From: Pseudomonadota bacterium
Lineage (GTDB): Bacteria > Desulfobacterota > Syntrophorhabdia > Syntrophorhabdales > Syntrophorhabdaceae
NCBI GenBank assembly: GCA_026388255.1
Contig: JAPLKC010000084.1
Span: 1 to 64,000, forward strand
Length of the DNA stretch: 64,000 nucleotides
Reading direction: 5' to 3'
The position numbers and the translations under genes were made by a program. Below the pieces are notes generated by a model. That model saw only the letters and a program-made list of their open reading frames with translations. It was not told the origin of the DNA and searched no databases. Below are positions 27,959 to 37,356 of this stretch, one piece after another. Every line of letters begins with the position of its first letter. Position 1 is the first letter of the stretch.

Positions 27959-30136
27959 TTGACAAACTATCCGGTTACATATATAAACGAAACAAAAATG
28001 AATATTATTTTAGAAAAGAGTGCGAGAGCCTTGTTCAGGTTCTACTTTCGTTTTTTCCATAACATTAAAATTGAAGGTAGCGAAAACATACCGAAGAGCC
28101 CGGGTAAACTGATCATTATTGCAAATCATGAGAGCTTGCTGGACGGTCTGATTATCTGGACATATCTGGATTTGAAATTCAAGATTGTTGTTGACAGGAC
28201 GAGGGCGCAGGAATGGCTGCTGAAGCCCTTTATGCAGAATACATATACCATACAGATAGATTCTATGAACCCCTATTCACTGAAAGGGGTGATAGAAAAG
28301 GTCAATCAAGGCATTCCCCTGCTCATTTTTCCTGAAGGCCGTATCACAAGGACCGGCGGCATTATGAAAATCTATGAAGGCACAGGCTTTGCTGCTTATA
28401 AGGCAGGCGCAAGGATACTCCCTGTATACCTGAAGAATACCTTTTCAACGATCTTTTCAAAAAAACAGGGTAAGAGAAAGATTTTTGCCCCTATAACAAT
28501 GAGCATCGGGAAGGTACATGAACCTATAGATGTTGCGGATCTGCTGCCGCGGAAACGAAAAAAGGAGGCTGCAGCGATCATCTACAAGCTCCTCTGTAAT
28601 GCATCCTATGAGGCCCATAATAAGCCGTCCACATTAGGACATGAATTTATAAGTGCCTGTAAAAAACATCGGAACAAGATACTCTATAAGGATGTCACAA
28701 AGAATGAGATAAGTTATAAAAAGGCGCTGACAGGCGCCTTTATCCTTGGCAGCCATCTTTCACACATCCAGGACCAACATATAGGGATACTGCTTCCAAA
28801 TCTTACGGCAACCGCATTGATTTTCATGGGTTTACAGCTTTTTAGGAAGGTCCCGGTTTTTCTCAATTACTCAAGCGGACCGGGTGCATTAAAACATGCT
28901 ATGGAACTTGGCGATCTGCATGTTATTGTAACGTCACGCAAGTTTATTGAAACCATAAAGATTGATTATGCTGTCTTTGAGGGGAAAAGGCTTGCCTTCA
29001 TAGATGATCTAAGGCAGGAAATCCGTCTTGGAGATAAACTGCTCGGTTTGTGGAGAAGCGCACATCCGGGGTCATTTTCCAGGGTTTTACCTGATGAGCA
29101 TAAAGAAACAGCGGTCATCCTCTACACATCAGGCTCTGAAGGCGTGCCCAAAGGGGTTTGCCTGTCCCATGAAAACATCATTTCCAATATCCATCAGTCA
29201 CTCTCAAGGATAGATCTGAGAGAAACCGATTACTTTTTGAATGCACTCCCCATGTTCCACAGCTTCGGACTGACCGTGGGGACAATTCTTCCTATGTTTG
29301 CCGGAGCAAAGGTTTTTCTCTATGTAAGCCCCCTGCACTACAGGATTGTACCGGAGATCGCCTATGATCAGGGTTGTACCGTCTTAATGGGGACAAACAC
29401 ATTTTTGAACGGCTTCAGTAAAAAAGCTCACCCCTATGACTTCCACGCAATGCGTTACATATTCTGCGGCGCCGAGGCCCTAAGCGACGCAGTCTTTGAA
29501 AGGTATGCGAAGACATACGGCATCCGGATATTGTCCGGCTACGGAGTCACAGAATGTTCGCCAGTCATCAGTATCAATAATGCACTTGAGCATGAGTATG
29601 GAACAGTAGGGAAAATACTGCCTGGCATAGAGCATAAACTCATGCCCGTTGAAGGCGTAGACAACAAAAACGGTCATGTGGGCCGGCTTTATGTGAAGGG
29701 TAAAAATGTGATGAAGGGGTATCTTAAGAATGAGAAGGCAAACCGAAAATACCTCATTGAAAATCAGGGCTGGTATGATACAGGGGATATTGTAGAGATA
29801 ACTGATGAGGGTTTCTCCAGGATTGTAGGCAGATTAAAACGATTCTCTAAGATAAGCGGCGAGATGATATCATTAACCGCCATAGAAGAAGCATTAACAA
29901 GGGAGTTTGGCGATCGTAAAGATATAGCCGTAATGGCAGTTGCAGATGAAAGGAGGGGCGAGAAACTCATTCTTATTACTAATAACCGGCAGATCGAATT
30001 AAAGACCGCAAGGGAAAAATTAAAAACAAGGGGATTCTCAGAGCTTGCCTGTCCAAAAGATATACGGTTTACAAAAGAGATTCCGAAGCTTGGCAGCGGC
30101 AAAGTGGATTATATGAAACTAAAAGAAATGATATGA
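27959..30136 (+). CDS. Acyltransferase / acyl-activating enzyme fusion (Aas-like)
   Basis: The 725-residue product (from a TTG at 27959; an ATG at 27998 is the likelier start, with a weak ribosome site) joins two domains. The N-terminal PlsC-type acyltransferase (about 15-220) has NHESLLDG and LIFPEGRITRTGG. The C-terminal AMP-binding acyl-activating domain (about 225-720) has VILYTSGSEGVPKGVCLSH, SGYGVTECSPV and a GWYDTGD motif. This is the architecture of E. coli Aas, which re-acylates lysophospholipids using acyl-ACP. There are no MFS (LplT-like) membrane segments. It closes the plus-strand run and converges with the histidine kinase gene, whose stop is two bases away. Confidence 0.92.
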   Translation: MTNYPVTYINETKMNIILEKSARALFRFYFRFFHNIKIEGSENIPKSPGKLIIIANHESLLDGLIIWTYLDLKFKIVVDRTRAQEWLLKPFMQNTYTIQIDSMNPYSLKGVIEKVNQGIPLLIFPEGRITRTGGIMKIYEGTGFAAYKAGARILPVYLKNTFSTIFSKKQGKRKIFAPITMSIGKVHEPIDVADLLPRKRKKEAAAIIYKLLCNASYEAHNKPSTLGHEFISACKKHRNKILYKDVTKNEISYKKALTGAFILGSHLSHIQDQHIGILLPNLTATALIFMGLQLFRKVPVFLNYSSGPGALKHAMELGDLHVIVTSRKFIETIKIDYAVFEGKRLAFIDDLRQEIRLGDKLLGLWRSAHPGSFSRVLPDEHKETAVILYTSGSEGVPKGVCLSHENIISNIHQSLSRIDLRETDYFLNALPMFHSFGLTVGTILPMFAGAKVFLYVSPLHYRIVPEIAYDQGCTVLMGTNTFLNGFSKKAHPYDFHAMRYIFCGAEALSDAVFERYAKTYGIRILSGYGVTECSPVISINNALEHEYGTVGKILPGIEHKLMPVEGVDNKNGHVGRLYVKGKNVMKGYLKNEKANRKYLIENQGWYDTGDIVEITDEGFSRIVGRLKRFSKISGEMISLTAIEEALTREFGDRKDIAVMAVADERRGEKLILITNNRQIELKTAREKLKTRGFSELACPKDIRFTKEIPKLGSGKVDYMKLKEMI

Positions 30137-30137
30137 C

Positions 30138-32189
30138 TTATTGCAGCGTTTTTCTTTTATCCAAGGCTTCCCTTATCTTAATTGCGATATCTTCAAAGGA
30201 ATAGGGTTTTTGGAGCACTTCAACGCCCTGTTTGAGGATAAAATCAGTATGGCTGCCGTTTAGGCTGTATCCTGTTACAAAAAGACACGCCACATCGGGT
30301 TTTATTTTTTTTATTTCTTCATAGACTTCGCGTCCGCTAAGCTTGGGCATAACCACATCAAGGATGACAAAGTCAATTTCGTCATGCCTTTCTGTAAAGA
30401 TATTAAGGCCCTCTTCTCCGTCTGAAGCAATAATAATGTTGTACCCAAGGGCCTGGAGAATTTCTGATATAATCTTCCTCATATCTTCATCATCTTCAAC
30501 AATAAATATTGTTTCATATCCTCCTTTTATGGTTTTTTCTGCAAGATCTTCGCTTTCTACAACGGTCTCATCTACTGACGGAATGTATATTTTGAATGTA
30601 GTGCCTTTGCCGGGCTCACTGTAAACATTAATAAAACCTTTATGCTGCTTGACGATACCATATACAACAGAAAGCCCGAGTCCGCTTCCGATATCCTTTG
30701 TTGTAAAAAAGGGCTCATAAATTTTGTTTACAATGTTTCTGGGAATACCATATCCTGTGTCCGTAACAGAAAGCACAACATAATTCCCTGGTTTTAAATC
30801 AGGATAAAAGCTTGAGTATTCCTGGCTTATCTGTGAAGCATATGTTTCTACTGTTAATTTTCCCCCTTCAGACATGGCATCTCTTGCATTTACCACAAGA
30901 TTAAGCAAAACCTGGTTGATCTGTGTAACATCAGCCTTTATTTTAGGGAGTTCGGGGGAAAGAATCATGTTAATATCGATATGCTCTCCTATTACCCTTT
31001 GGATCATTTTTGTAAAGCTTACAAGGACTTCTTCTAAATCGACCACCTTCAGCTCAAGTACCTGACGGCTGCTGAAAGCAAGGAGCTGTTTTACGAAGTC
31101 CGCTGCACGGGAAGTAGCTTTTTCGATTGTGGAACAGTATTCATATATCTTGTTTTCCGGCGATGAATGCAGTTTTGCAAGCTGTGTGTTGCCCAATATT
31201 ACACCAAGCATATTATTGAAATCATGGGCTATACCGCCTGCAAGTCGTCCAACAGTCTCTAATTTCTGCGATTGAAGAAGTTGCTCTTCCAATATCTTCT
31301 CTTTGCTCATATCAAGAAGCGTACCTATAAAGGACAGATTCCCCTGGTATGTTATATAGCTTCCAGTGGCTTTAATAGGTCGTATTTCGCCGGATTTATT
31401 ACGGATTCTAAAATCAAACCTGGCTGTTTCCCATACCTCCTTGATCTTTTTCATTTCATCCTTGACAAGAGGTAAATCTTCCGGCAGCACAAAATCTTTC
31501 GGCCCGAGCTTATCAACAAGCTCATCGTATTTATATCCATAAATCTCACAGAATCTTTTGTTGACAAACCTGAACAACTTGTTTCGAACAATGAAGACAC
31601 CAAAATGAGACTCTTCGACTATGCTTCTATATTTCGCTTCAGACTCAAAAAGCGCCATTTCAGCAAGTTTTCGCTCAGTGACATTCCTTACAATGGCAAT
31701 GATCTGGTTTTCCGGCACCGGTATCAGCCTTGCTTCGTAGTAGTTATCCTTGCCGTCTAAAGTGATGGAATATTCCATATTGACTGCTGATATTGTTTCT
31801 TTTATCCGTTCCAGGGCACTTTTGAAAATGTTCGCAATATTTTCAATGGGAATTTCATATATCTTGTTTCCAATAAGTCTTTCCCTTGCAATATAGAGAT
31901 CGGAAGTATTGCCTGTCTTACAGTCGATGATGGTGCCTTCATAATCCAGGCGGAAAAAAAGGTCCGGTATCGCCTCGAAGATTGCCCTCATTTCAGAATT
32001 TGTCTGGAGAAGTTCATGTGAGCTTAATTCAAGGGAGCGCTCAAGCATATTACGGTCCATATCGAATTCCTGATATGCATCATTAATCGATTCAATAAAT
32101 GCTTGCCATTGAGCTGGAATTACGAATGAGTCACCGAAAGATCTCTTTAGCTGACGCCGAAGCAAGCTATGCATAATTGTTTTATCCAT
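30138..32189 (-). CDS. PAS-containing hybrid histidine kinase with C-terminal receiver
   Basis: From the ATG at 32189 the product has 683 residues (a TTG at 32216 is possible; neither has an ideal ribosome site). It holds two PAS domains (about 65-180 and 185-300), a HisKA domain with GRLAGGIAHDFNNMLG, a HATPase domain with NLVVNARDAM, VTDTGYGIPRNIVNKIYEPFFTT and SGLGLSVVYG, and a receiver (about 560-680) with EDDED, the phospho-acceptor LDVVMPKLSG and LQKPYSFEDI. No membrane segment is present, so it is cytosolic. It begins at the end of the FIST gene, which points to a FIST-sensor/kinase pair. Confidence 0.93.
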   Translation of the reverse strand: MDKTIMHSLLRRQLKRSFGDSFVIPAQWQAFIESINDAYQEFDMDRNMLERSLELSSHELLQTNSEMRAIFEAIPDLFFRLDYEGTIIDCKTGNTSDLYIARERLIGNKIYEIPIENIANIFKSALERIKETISAVNMEYSITLDGKDNYYEARLIPVPENQIIAIVRNVTERKLAEMALFESEAKYRSIVEESHFGVFIVRNKLFRFVNKRFCEIYGYKYDELVDKLGPKDFVLPEDLPLVKDEMKKIKEVWETARFDFRIRNKSGEIRPIKATGSYITYQGNLSFIGTLLDMSKEKILEEQLLQSQKLETVGRLAGGIAHDFNNMLGVILGNTQLAKLHSSPENKIYEYCSTIEKATSRAADFVKQLLAFSSRQVLELKVVDLEEVLVSFTKMIQRVIGEHIDINMILSPELPKIKADVTQINQVLLNLVVNARDAMSEGGKLTVETYASQISQEYSSFYPDLKPGNYVVLSVTDTGYGIPRNIVNKIYEPFFTTKDIGSGLGLSVVYGIVKQHKGFINVYSEPGKGTTFKIYIPSVDETVVESEDLAEKTIKGGYETIFIVEDDEDMRKIISEILQALGYNIIIASDGEEGLNIFTERHDEIDFVILDVVMPKLSGREVYEEIKKIKPDVACLFVTGYSLNGSHTDFILKQGVEVLQKPYSFEDIAIKIREALDKRKTLQ

Positions 32190-32202
32190 AGGCTGTTTTT
32201 TG

Positions 32203-33345
32203 CTATTTCTCCTCAAAAAATGTGGTAATGGTCATGGTCTGATTATGCAGTGAACACTGTGCGCCGGGCATAAAAGGAGATATCTCCCCATAAGAATAAA
32301 ATCCTGTCATTGTAGTATGGTTTCCGAAAATATCACCGGCAATCTCCACCTCTTCTTCTGTCCGCTGTTTGAGCACCAATTTCCTGCCTACACAGCTTAT
32401 AAGAATAGCAAGATCAGGGGAACGGGAATCTATAGCCTCATAGCTCGTTTTTGCTGCACCATGAGCCCCGTCAATGAGTCGTTCGAAATTTGCCTTCATA
32501 AAGCGTGCGTATGCCCCTTCAGGGATATCCCCTGCGAAGGTCATACTCTGGTTTTCATCGTCGACTGAGAGGATTGTCCTCACTATTCCGGCTTGGCCGC
32601 TCTTGGTCCTTATACTCAAAGGGAAGAGCAGTCCTGTGGCCGGCAAACCCTTGGCATGTTCGCCGAGATATAGTTTGTAGGTTTCCAAAGCAGATTTTCC
32701 GTCCAATTCATAAAGTACATTTTCTTTTGATTTTGTTATAAGTCGTTCAGGACCAAAGGGGTCCCAGCCTCCCATAGAACCGAAACCTATTTTAAGTTTA
32801 TTTCCATAAAATCCGACAATGGCGATTGTATTTTGTTTCGGAATATCATCCCAACAAACCAACGTTTTCCCAAAACGTGCACCATCTGCGGCAAGACCGC
32901 CTGTAATGGTAACCCCTTCAGGCAGGCACCCGGTCAACCCCCTTACCAGTTCACTGCCGTTTACATTAAGACCGTCGGAGAGGACAAAGACATGTGTCAG
33001 GTTTTCCTTGTCTATAGAGCGGGCAAGCTGCTCGCCGGCTTCAAAACTGCTCTCGACATTTCCCAATTCGATCTTGGCGCCTTTGAGATGCGTAGATTCA
33101 AACTGGATTGCCGTAACGACAATGGAGTTATCATATACACTGGTGCCGCATATTTCCCCGGCAGTAGAACAACCGAGGATGTGTGCTTCAGGGTATAATT
33201 CTCTGATTTCCTGAAAGACTTTAAAGCCTTCGCAGATTGCCGTTGTTCCGAACACACAAACCAGTTGCGCATTGCTCTTCAAGCTCTCTCCACGTACAGA
33301 CAGCCATCCTGTATCCTCTTTCCAAATAATTTGTTCGGTTTTCAT
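32203..33345 (-). CDS. FIST domain sensor protein
   Basis: The 380-residue product has the FIST N domain (about 25-210, with GCSTAGEICG, FVLSDGLNVNGSELVRGL and ITGGLAADGARF) and the FIST C domain (about 215-370, ending FYSYGEISPF). FIST domains bind small ligands, probably amino acids, and usually sit next to or within signalling proteins. Here the stop lies at the start of a cytosolic hybrid kinase, so the FIST protein probably supplies the kinase with a ligand signal (inference from context). No signal peptide is seen. Confidence 0.92.
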   Translation of the reverse strand: MKTEQIIWKEDTGWLSVRGESLKSNAQLVCVFGTTAICEGFKVFQEIRELYPEAHILGCSTAGEICGTSVYDNSIVVTAIQFESTHLKGAKIELGNVESSFEAGEQLARSIDKENLTHVFVLSDGLNVNGSELVRGLTGCLPEGVTITGGLAADGARFGKTLVCWDDIPKQNTIAIVGFYGNKLKIGFGSMGGWDPFGPERLITKSKENVLYELDGKSALETYKLYLGEHAKGLPATGLLFPLSIRTKSGQAGIVRTILSVDDENQSMTFAGDIPEGAYARFMKANFERLIDGAHGAAKTSYEAIDSRSPDLAILISCVGRKLVLKQRTEEEVEIAGDIFGNHTTMTGFYSYGEISPFMPGAQCSLHNQTMTITTFFEEK

Positions 33346-33417
33346 GCTTAACCCCTCAATAAGCTAAAGATTGCATAACCATGTTCATTACTGTTATCGC
33401 ATAATTATATTATACAC

Positions 33418-34032
33418 TTAATCCTGCTGTACACAACCGTATTTCTTATCAACACATACAAGGTAGATTTCCGAGCTGGCGGTTCTTGATGCAACAGGCT
33501 TGAACACGGTAACCTTTTTAAAAAGTTTTTTCAGATTCAGATTTATGTCGCTAAAGGTGTCTGAGAAAAATGATTTCAAAAAGGCGTCCCCGCCTCTCTT
33601 CAACCCCTCCAGTATGATATCATAAACGGCATAATATAGTTCCTCTATGTTTTTATTGTCCACTTCACGTATACCGGTAAGATTCGGCGCAATATCACAG
33701 GTAATAACATCAAAATGTTTCATGGCATGTTTGCCAAGGAGTTCTTTAATATTGATATCCCTGATATCGCATGTAACGGTTATTGTATTATGAGCTTGGA
33801 ATGGTTTCAGGGGCAGTATATCTATACCGATTACCATACCCTCCTGCCCTACGATGCCGGAAATTACCTGCATAAAGCTGCCGGGTGCACACCCGATGTC
33901 CAGGACTTTATCCCCTTTCCTTATAAAATGAAATTTATCAAGGGCCTCTTTTAACTTATAGGCGCTCCGAGCCCTGTAGCCGTCTTTTTTTGCCTTTTTA
34001 AAAAAGGTGTCTTTGGGAACAAATTTACCCAT
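33418..34032 (-). CDS. rlmE: 23S rRNA 2'-O-methyltransferase RlmE (FtsJ/RrmJ)
   Basis: RlmE methylates U2552 in the ribosomal A loop. The 204-residue product has RSAYKLKEALDKF near residue 20, the SAM-binding DIGCAPGSFMQV near 45, CDIRDI near 89 and DVITCDIAPNLTG near 110 with the catalytic aspartate. It ends with LKSFFSDTF and a final SSEIYLV. The K-D-K-E tetrad is consistent with an active enzyme. The length fits the family. It overlaps the end of the upstream unknown gene by eight bases. Confidence 0.94.
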   Translation of the reverse strand: MGKFVPKDTFFKKAKKDGYRARSAYKLKEALDKFHFIRKGDKVLDIGCAPGSFMQVISGIVGQEGMVIGIDILPLKPFQAHNTITVTCDIRDINIKELLGKHAMKHFDVITCDIAPNLTGIREVDNKNIEELYYAVYDIILEGLKRGGDAFLKSFFSDTFSDINLNLKKLFKKVTVFKPVASRTASSEIYLVCVDKKYGCVQQD

Positions 34033-35104
34033 ACGGGTTTTTAATAAGGCCCGGTTGTTTTACTTCCGATTTGTCAAAGACCTTCTTAGTAAAATGAGTT
34101 AACACATTTTGAGAGACATCCTTATCCTGTAGGCATTCCGTCAGCCCCTTGTAATATGGAAATTCATTGAGGCCGTGAAAAATATACGCATAATCTTCCA
34201 GCAGCCTCTTTATCAATGGGATTTTAGATTTCAGTTCTTCCGATTCAAGAAGCTTTGCTATGAATGCATGTTTTTTTTCTTCAACCATATAAGGCGGCAG
34301 TATAATGGCCGAACCTCCTCCGATATTGTTATACGTCTTTTTATCTTCCTTAAGGTTCTTCCAATCAAGAGAAAAAGGCTCAAATACGGGATGTTGTAAT
34401 ATCTTTTCTATAGGCAGAGACCGTGTTGTTTCCGGAATTATAAGGTTATATATATCCTTTGGTTTTCTGATATTATTTGTTATGGTTGCGATAAATTGGT
34501 TCAATTTGTTTATCTCTTCTTTATGTTTGCCTGATCGGGCAGCAGCCTCTTCCAACAAATAGCCCGCATATACGGGGGATATATCAACCATGGTCATGTT
34601 TCCCTTTGTGTCTCCAGGATGTTCCTTCATGATATTCTTGATTCCGGCTTTATCGACAGGCCCACTCGTCAGTTTAAAAAGTCCATTGGAAAAATGAAGG
34701 GCAGCATTGAAAAATATGAAGTTATTCTTCTTTAACCCATAGGATGCAACTATCAATCTCATATGCTCAATGTCGTAATTTGACATAAGCGCCCTGTGTT
34801 CCCTTACTTCTTCAACCCTCTTCAGAACCGTCCCGGCTGCTACCTTCGGCTCTTCTGTCTTTATTCCTAACGTTTTCAGTGTAAAGAGCAATCGCCTCAT
34901 TTGTTTCTGAATGTCTTTATCCGTCTCACCAGTATATAAAGCATTGAGATAAACCCCTGCAGTTTCATCCTTTATGCCTCTCAAGGATGTTAAAAACATT
35001 ACCTTATCGTTTTTTGATAACTGTTGAAATGCATTGAGGCTGTCATCCATAGTACCTGATACTTTTATGTCGTTAATGACTTTTTCAACCGCAGATTGTT
35101 CCAT
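34025..35104 (-). CDS. Protein of unknown function
   Basis: The 359-residue product is soluble, mostly helical and rich in Lys, Glu and Leu, with no signal peptide or membrane segment. Recognisable stretches such as YNNIGGGSAIILPPYM and EDYAYIFHGLNEFPYYKGL do not match a family I know. Its end overlaps rlmE by eight bases, so the two genes are co-expressed, but that alone does not assign a role in rRNA modification. Coding character and the tight overlap make it a likely real gene. Confidence 0.65.
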   Translation of the reverse strand: MEQSAVEKVINDIKVSGTMDDSLNAFQQLSKNDKVMFLTSLRGIKDETAGVYLNALYTGETDKDIQKQMRRLLFTLKTLGIKTEEPKVAAGTVLKRVEEVREHRALMSNYDIEHMRLIVASYGLKKNNFIFFNAALHFSNGLFKLTSGPVDKAGIKNIMKEHPGDTKGNMTMVDISPVYAGYLLEEAAARSGKHKEEINKLNQFIATITNNIRKPKDIYNLIIPETTRSLPIEKILQHPVFEPFSLDWKNLKEDKKTYNNIGGGSAIILPPYMVEEKKHAFIAKLLESEELKSKIPLIKRLLEDYAYIFHGLNEFPYYKGLTECLQDKDVSQNVLTHFTKKVFDKSEVKQPGLIKNPYG

Positions 35105-35336
35105 ATTTTATAACCTTCTCTTTTATTATTCCGGGCGGTTTATTATAACATGAAACCCCGTGTAGCTCCAAAAGAATATAATGACAGTGGCGGCAGGAAA
35201 AATTACCTTGACCGCGTCATGAACGTCAAAGTAAAATAGCACACTAAAATAATTTTGAATTGTGAATTTTGGATTGCTGATTTTTTAAATCCAACATCTA
35301 AAATCTTAAATCTAAAATCTTTTCATGAGGTGATAC
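35105..35336. other. Divergent intergenic region, nothing specific seen
   Basis: The region separates the minus-strand run from the plus-strand metallo-hydrolase gene and must hold both promoters. AT-rich direct repeats of AAATCTAAAATCTT type occur near 35290-35320. GAGGTGATAC is the ribosome site of the next gene. Confidence 0.35.
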
Positions 35337-36062
35337 ATGGCTAATATAATAAATGGAGTTTATTTTATTCAGGGACAGGATGAATTCCTTCCCGATTCCC
35401 ATGTCTATGTGATAGGCGAGCCATCATCGAATGACCTTTCGATTATTGATGTGGGGCTGACAGGAAAGGGTGCTTATAAAATCCAGTCTATTCAAAATAT
35501 GGGGATTGAGCTTTCGGCAATCAAGCGGATTATCATGACGCATACCCATTTAGACCATATCGGCTGCTTATCCGAGATAAAAAAACATATTCCCCATGCC
35601 GAACTCTGGGTGCATAAACTTGAAGCAGAATTACTGGAAAAAGGCGACGACAGGGGCGTATACGGCATGAATGAGTTTAAAGGCATGTGTCAGATGCAGT
35701 TTGGTCTGAAACCTGACTCATTTACCCTTACAGTAGAGCGCAAGCTTCAAGGCGGTGAAACCCTGGAGATAGGCAACATGATCTGGGAGGTAATCCACAT
35801 TCCAGGGCATTCAATGGGCGGGATAGCCCTTTACAGTCCTTCTTTGGAAGTGCTTATCCCCGGAGATGTAATCTATGCAGATAATGCCATAGGTCGTTTT
35901 GACCTTTTTGGCGCAAATCCGGATGAATTGAAGAAATCCCTTTACCTGCTTGCCGGACTGAAGGTTGACATCCTTCTTCCCGGTCATAATCAGATTGTAA
36001 AGGGACTCCCCGAAGGATATATCAAAAAAGTGGCAAAAACATGGGAACCATACCTGACATAG
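35337..36062 (+). CDS. Metallo-beta-lactamase fold hydrolase
   Basis: The 241-residue product has the full metal-binding set: THTHLDHIG near residue 66, HIPGHSMGG near 150, LIPGDVIY near 173 and LLPGHNQIV near 220. This is the glyoxalase II-like branch. Substrate is unknown; related enzymes hydrolyse thioesters, lactones or phosphodiesters. It stands alone, with GAGG seven bases before the ATG. Confidence 0.92.
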   Translation: MANIINGVYFIQGQDEFLPDSHVYVIGEPSSNDLSIIDVGLTGKGAYKIQSIQNMGIELSAIKRIIMTHTHLDHIGCLSEIKKHIPHAELWVHKLEAELLEKGDDRGVYGMNEFKGMCQMQFGLKPDSFTLTVERKLQGGETLEIGNMIWEVIHIPGHSMGGIALYSPSLEVLIPGDVIYADNAIGRFDLFGANPDELKKSLYLLAGLKVDILLPGHNQIVKGLPEGYIKKVAKTWEPYLT

Positions 36063-36071
36063 GGCATAGCA

Positions 36072-36248
36072 TCAGGGAAAACAACCCAACTGACAGCCGA
36101 AAACCTTGATCTTCAGTTCATTCAGCATCTCCCCCAGTTCCTTTGAGGGGATATTCTCTTCCTCAGCAATATTGAGGGCCTGCTTGCAGGCAATCTTACC
36201 ATCCTTCGTGTGCGCATTAATCTTTTCAATGACCGCCTCTTTATTCAT
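36072..36248 (-). CDS. Small conserved-looking protein with CxxxC end, unknown function
   Basis: The frame has 58 codons from the ATG at 36248, preceded by GAGGAGA at good spacing, and stops at 36072. The product begins MNKEAVIEKINAHTKDGKIA, contains the helical CKQALNIAEEENIPSKELGE stretch and ends in FGCQLGCFP. The composition is protein-like and the helix-turn-helix feel of the central part suggests a small DNA- or protein-binding fold. The GCQLGC end could bind a metal. I do not know the family. It lies convergent with the metallo-hydrolase gene. Confidence 0.65.
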   Translation of the reverse strand: MNKEAVIEKINAHTKDGKIACKQALNIAEEENIPSKELGEMLNELKIKVFGCQLGCFP

Positions 36249-36337
36249 CGTTCTCTCCTCATTTTTAAATCTTTCTTTATTTAATTATCTACCGATATCC
36301 CACCGAAGTCAACTGCCATTGCAAGACAGGATACAAG

Positions 36338-37279
36338 CTATTGCAAGGACAAGATACTGTTTTGCTTGATCCGTTTATGACAGATTTCGGAAAGTTCTCT
36401 CAGCCGTATAAGAGACGTTGCATGTGAAGCCGCACGTTGAAGGTTCATGAGTCCAACAGGAATATAACCAAGGAAGGTTTTTAGCCCCTTTTTCAACCCC
36501 AGAAAGCCATAGGCCCCAAGCGCTTGCATAAGACGCTGCGCCGAAGCCTCCCAGAAGGCATTCTGGAAATCGGGCCAATCAATGATCTGTTTTGACAGCC
36601 GGTAATAAAACAGGAGGAGATTATCAACCTCATCTTCGGAAAACCTTACATAAGGATCACAAAGCAACGAGCCAATATCGTAAAAGGGGCTTCCAAAGCG
36701 CATCCCCTGAAAGTCAATGAGAAAAGGTTCTCCGTCGCGAATCATCACGTTCTGGGATTGCAGGTCGCGGTGAACAAGCGTGCGTCCTTTTTCAACAAGC
36801 CGCCGGGCAAGATCAGAAAGTTCTGCCTCAATTTCATGCCATAGGGGCGTTTCCATGTCAATTCCACAGATACCGTTTACAAAATGTTCCCTGAAGTAGT
36901 TCTGCTCCCAGCGATAGAGTTCAGGATCAAAACCGTCCATGAGCCTCACCTGCTCCCGGGGGAAATCACTTTCAGGAAATAAATGGAGTCTATGTACAAT
37001 CGAAAGTGTCTTCTGATAAAGTCCCTGTCTGGTTTCCCAGGGAGTATCTTTTAGAGACCAGAGATTTGCATCCCCCATGTCTTCCATGAGCATGAGACAG
37101 GCTGCCGGATCATGGCTGATCATTAAAGGCACAGGGATATAGATGCTTCGGAGGAATATCGCAATATCGGCATAGTACACGTTTTCTATGCGATTCGGGT
37201 TGTATTGAATCAGGATAGCCGAATCCTTGTCATTCCATTTCAAGCGAAAAAAATTACGATCCGACCCTCTTATTGCCAA
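36338..37279 (-). CDS. Aminoglycoside phosphotransferase-fold kinase, AmgK-like
   Basis: AmgK phosphorylates N-acetylmuramate or N-acetylglucosamine at the anomeric position in wall recycling. The visible 313 residues have MEDMGDANLWSL, the catalytic LVHRDLQSQNVMI (HxD...N) and the metal-binding FLIDFQGMRFG. The frame stays open upstream of the TTG at 37279 to beyond 37360 and encodes a natural-looking N-terminus (KLTNFARDALGL), yet that stretch has no ATG, GTG or TTG. True initiation may be at a rare codon such as the ATA at 37360, or there may be a small sequence error. It directly follows a MurU-like gene, the partner enzyme in the known pathway. Confidence 0.8.
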   Translation of the reverse strand: MAIRGSDRNFFRLKWNDKDSAILIQYNPNRIENVYYADIAIFLRSIYIPVPLMISHDPAACLMLMEDMGDANLWSLKDTPWETRQGLYQKTLSIVHRLHLFPESDFPREQVRLMDGFDPELYRWEQNYFREHFVNGICGIDMETPLWHEIEAELSDLARRLVEKGRTLVHRDLQSQNVMIRDGEPFLIDFQGMRFGSPFYDIGSLLCDPYVRFSEDEVDNLLLFYYRLSKQIIDWPDFQNAFWEASAQRLMQALGAYGFLGLKKGLKTFLGYIPVGLMNLQRAASHATSLIRLRELSEICHKRIKQNSILSLQ

Positions 37280-37356
37280 AGGAGTAAACTCTATGAAGAC
37301 CGATGTTGAAAGTCCCAGGGCGTCCCGCGCAAAATTGGTCAGCTTTTCATCGGTTT

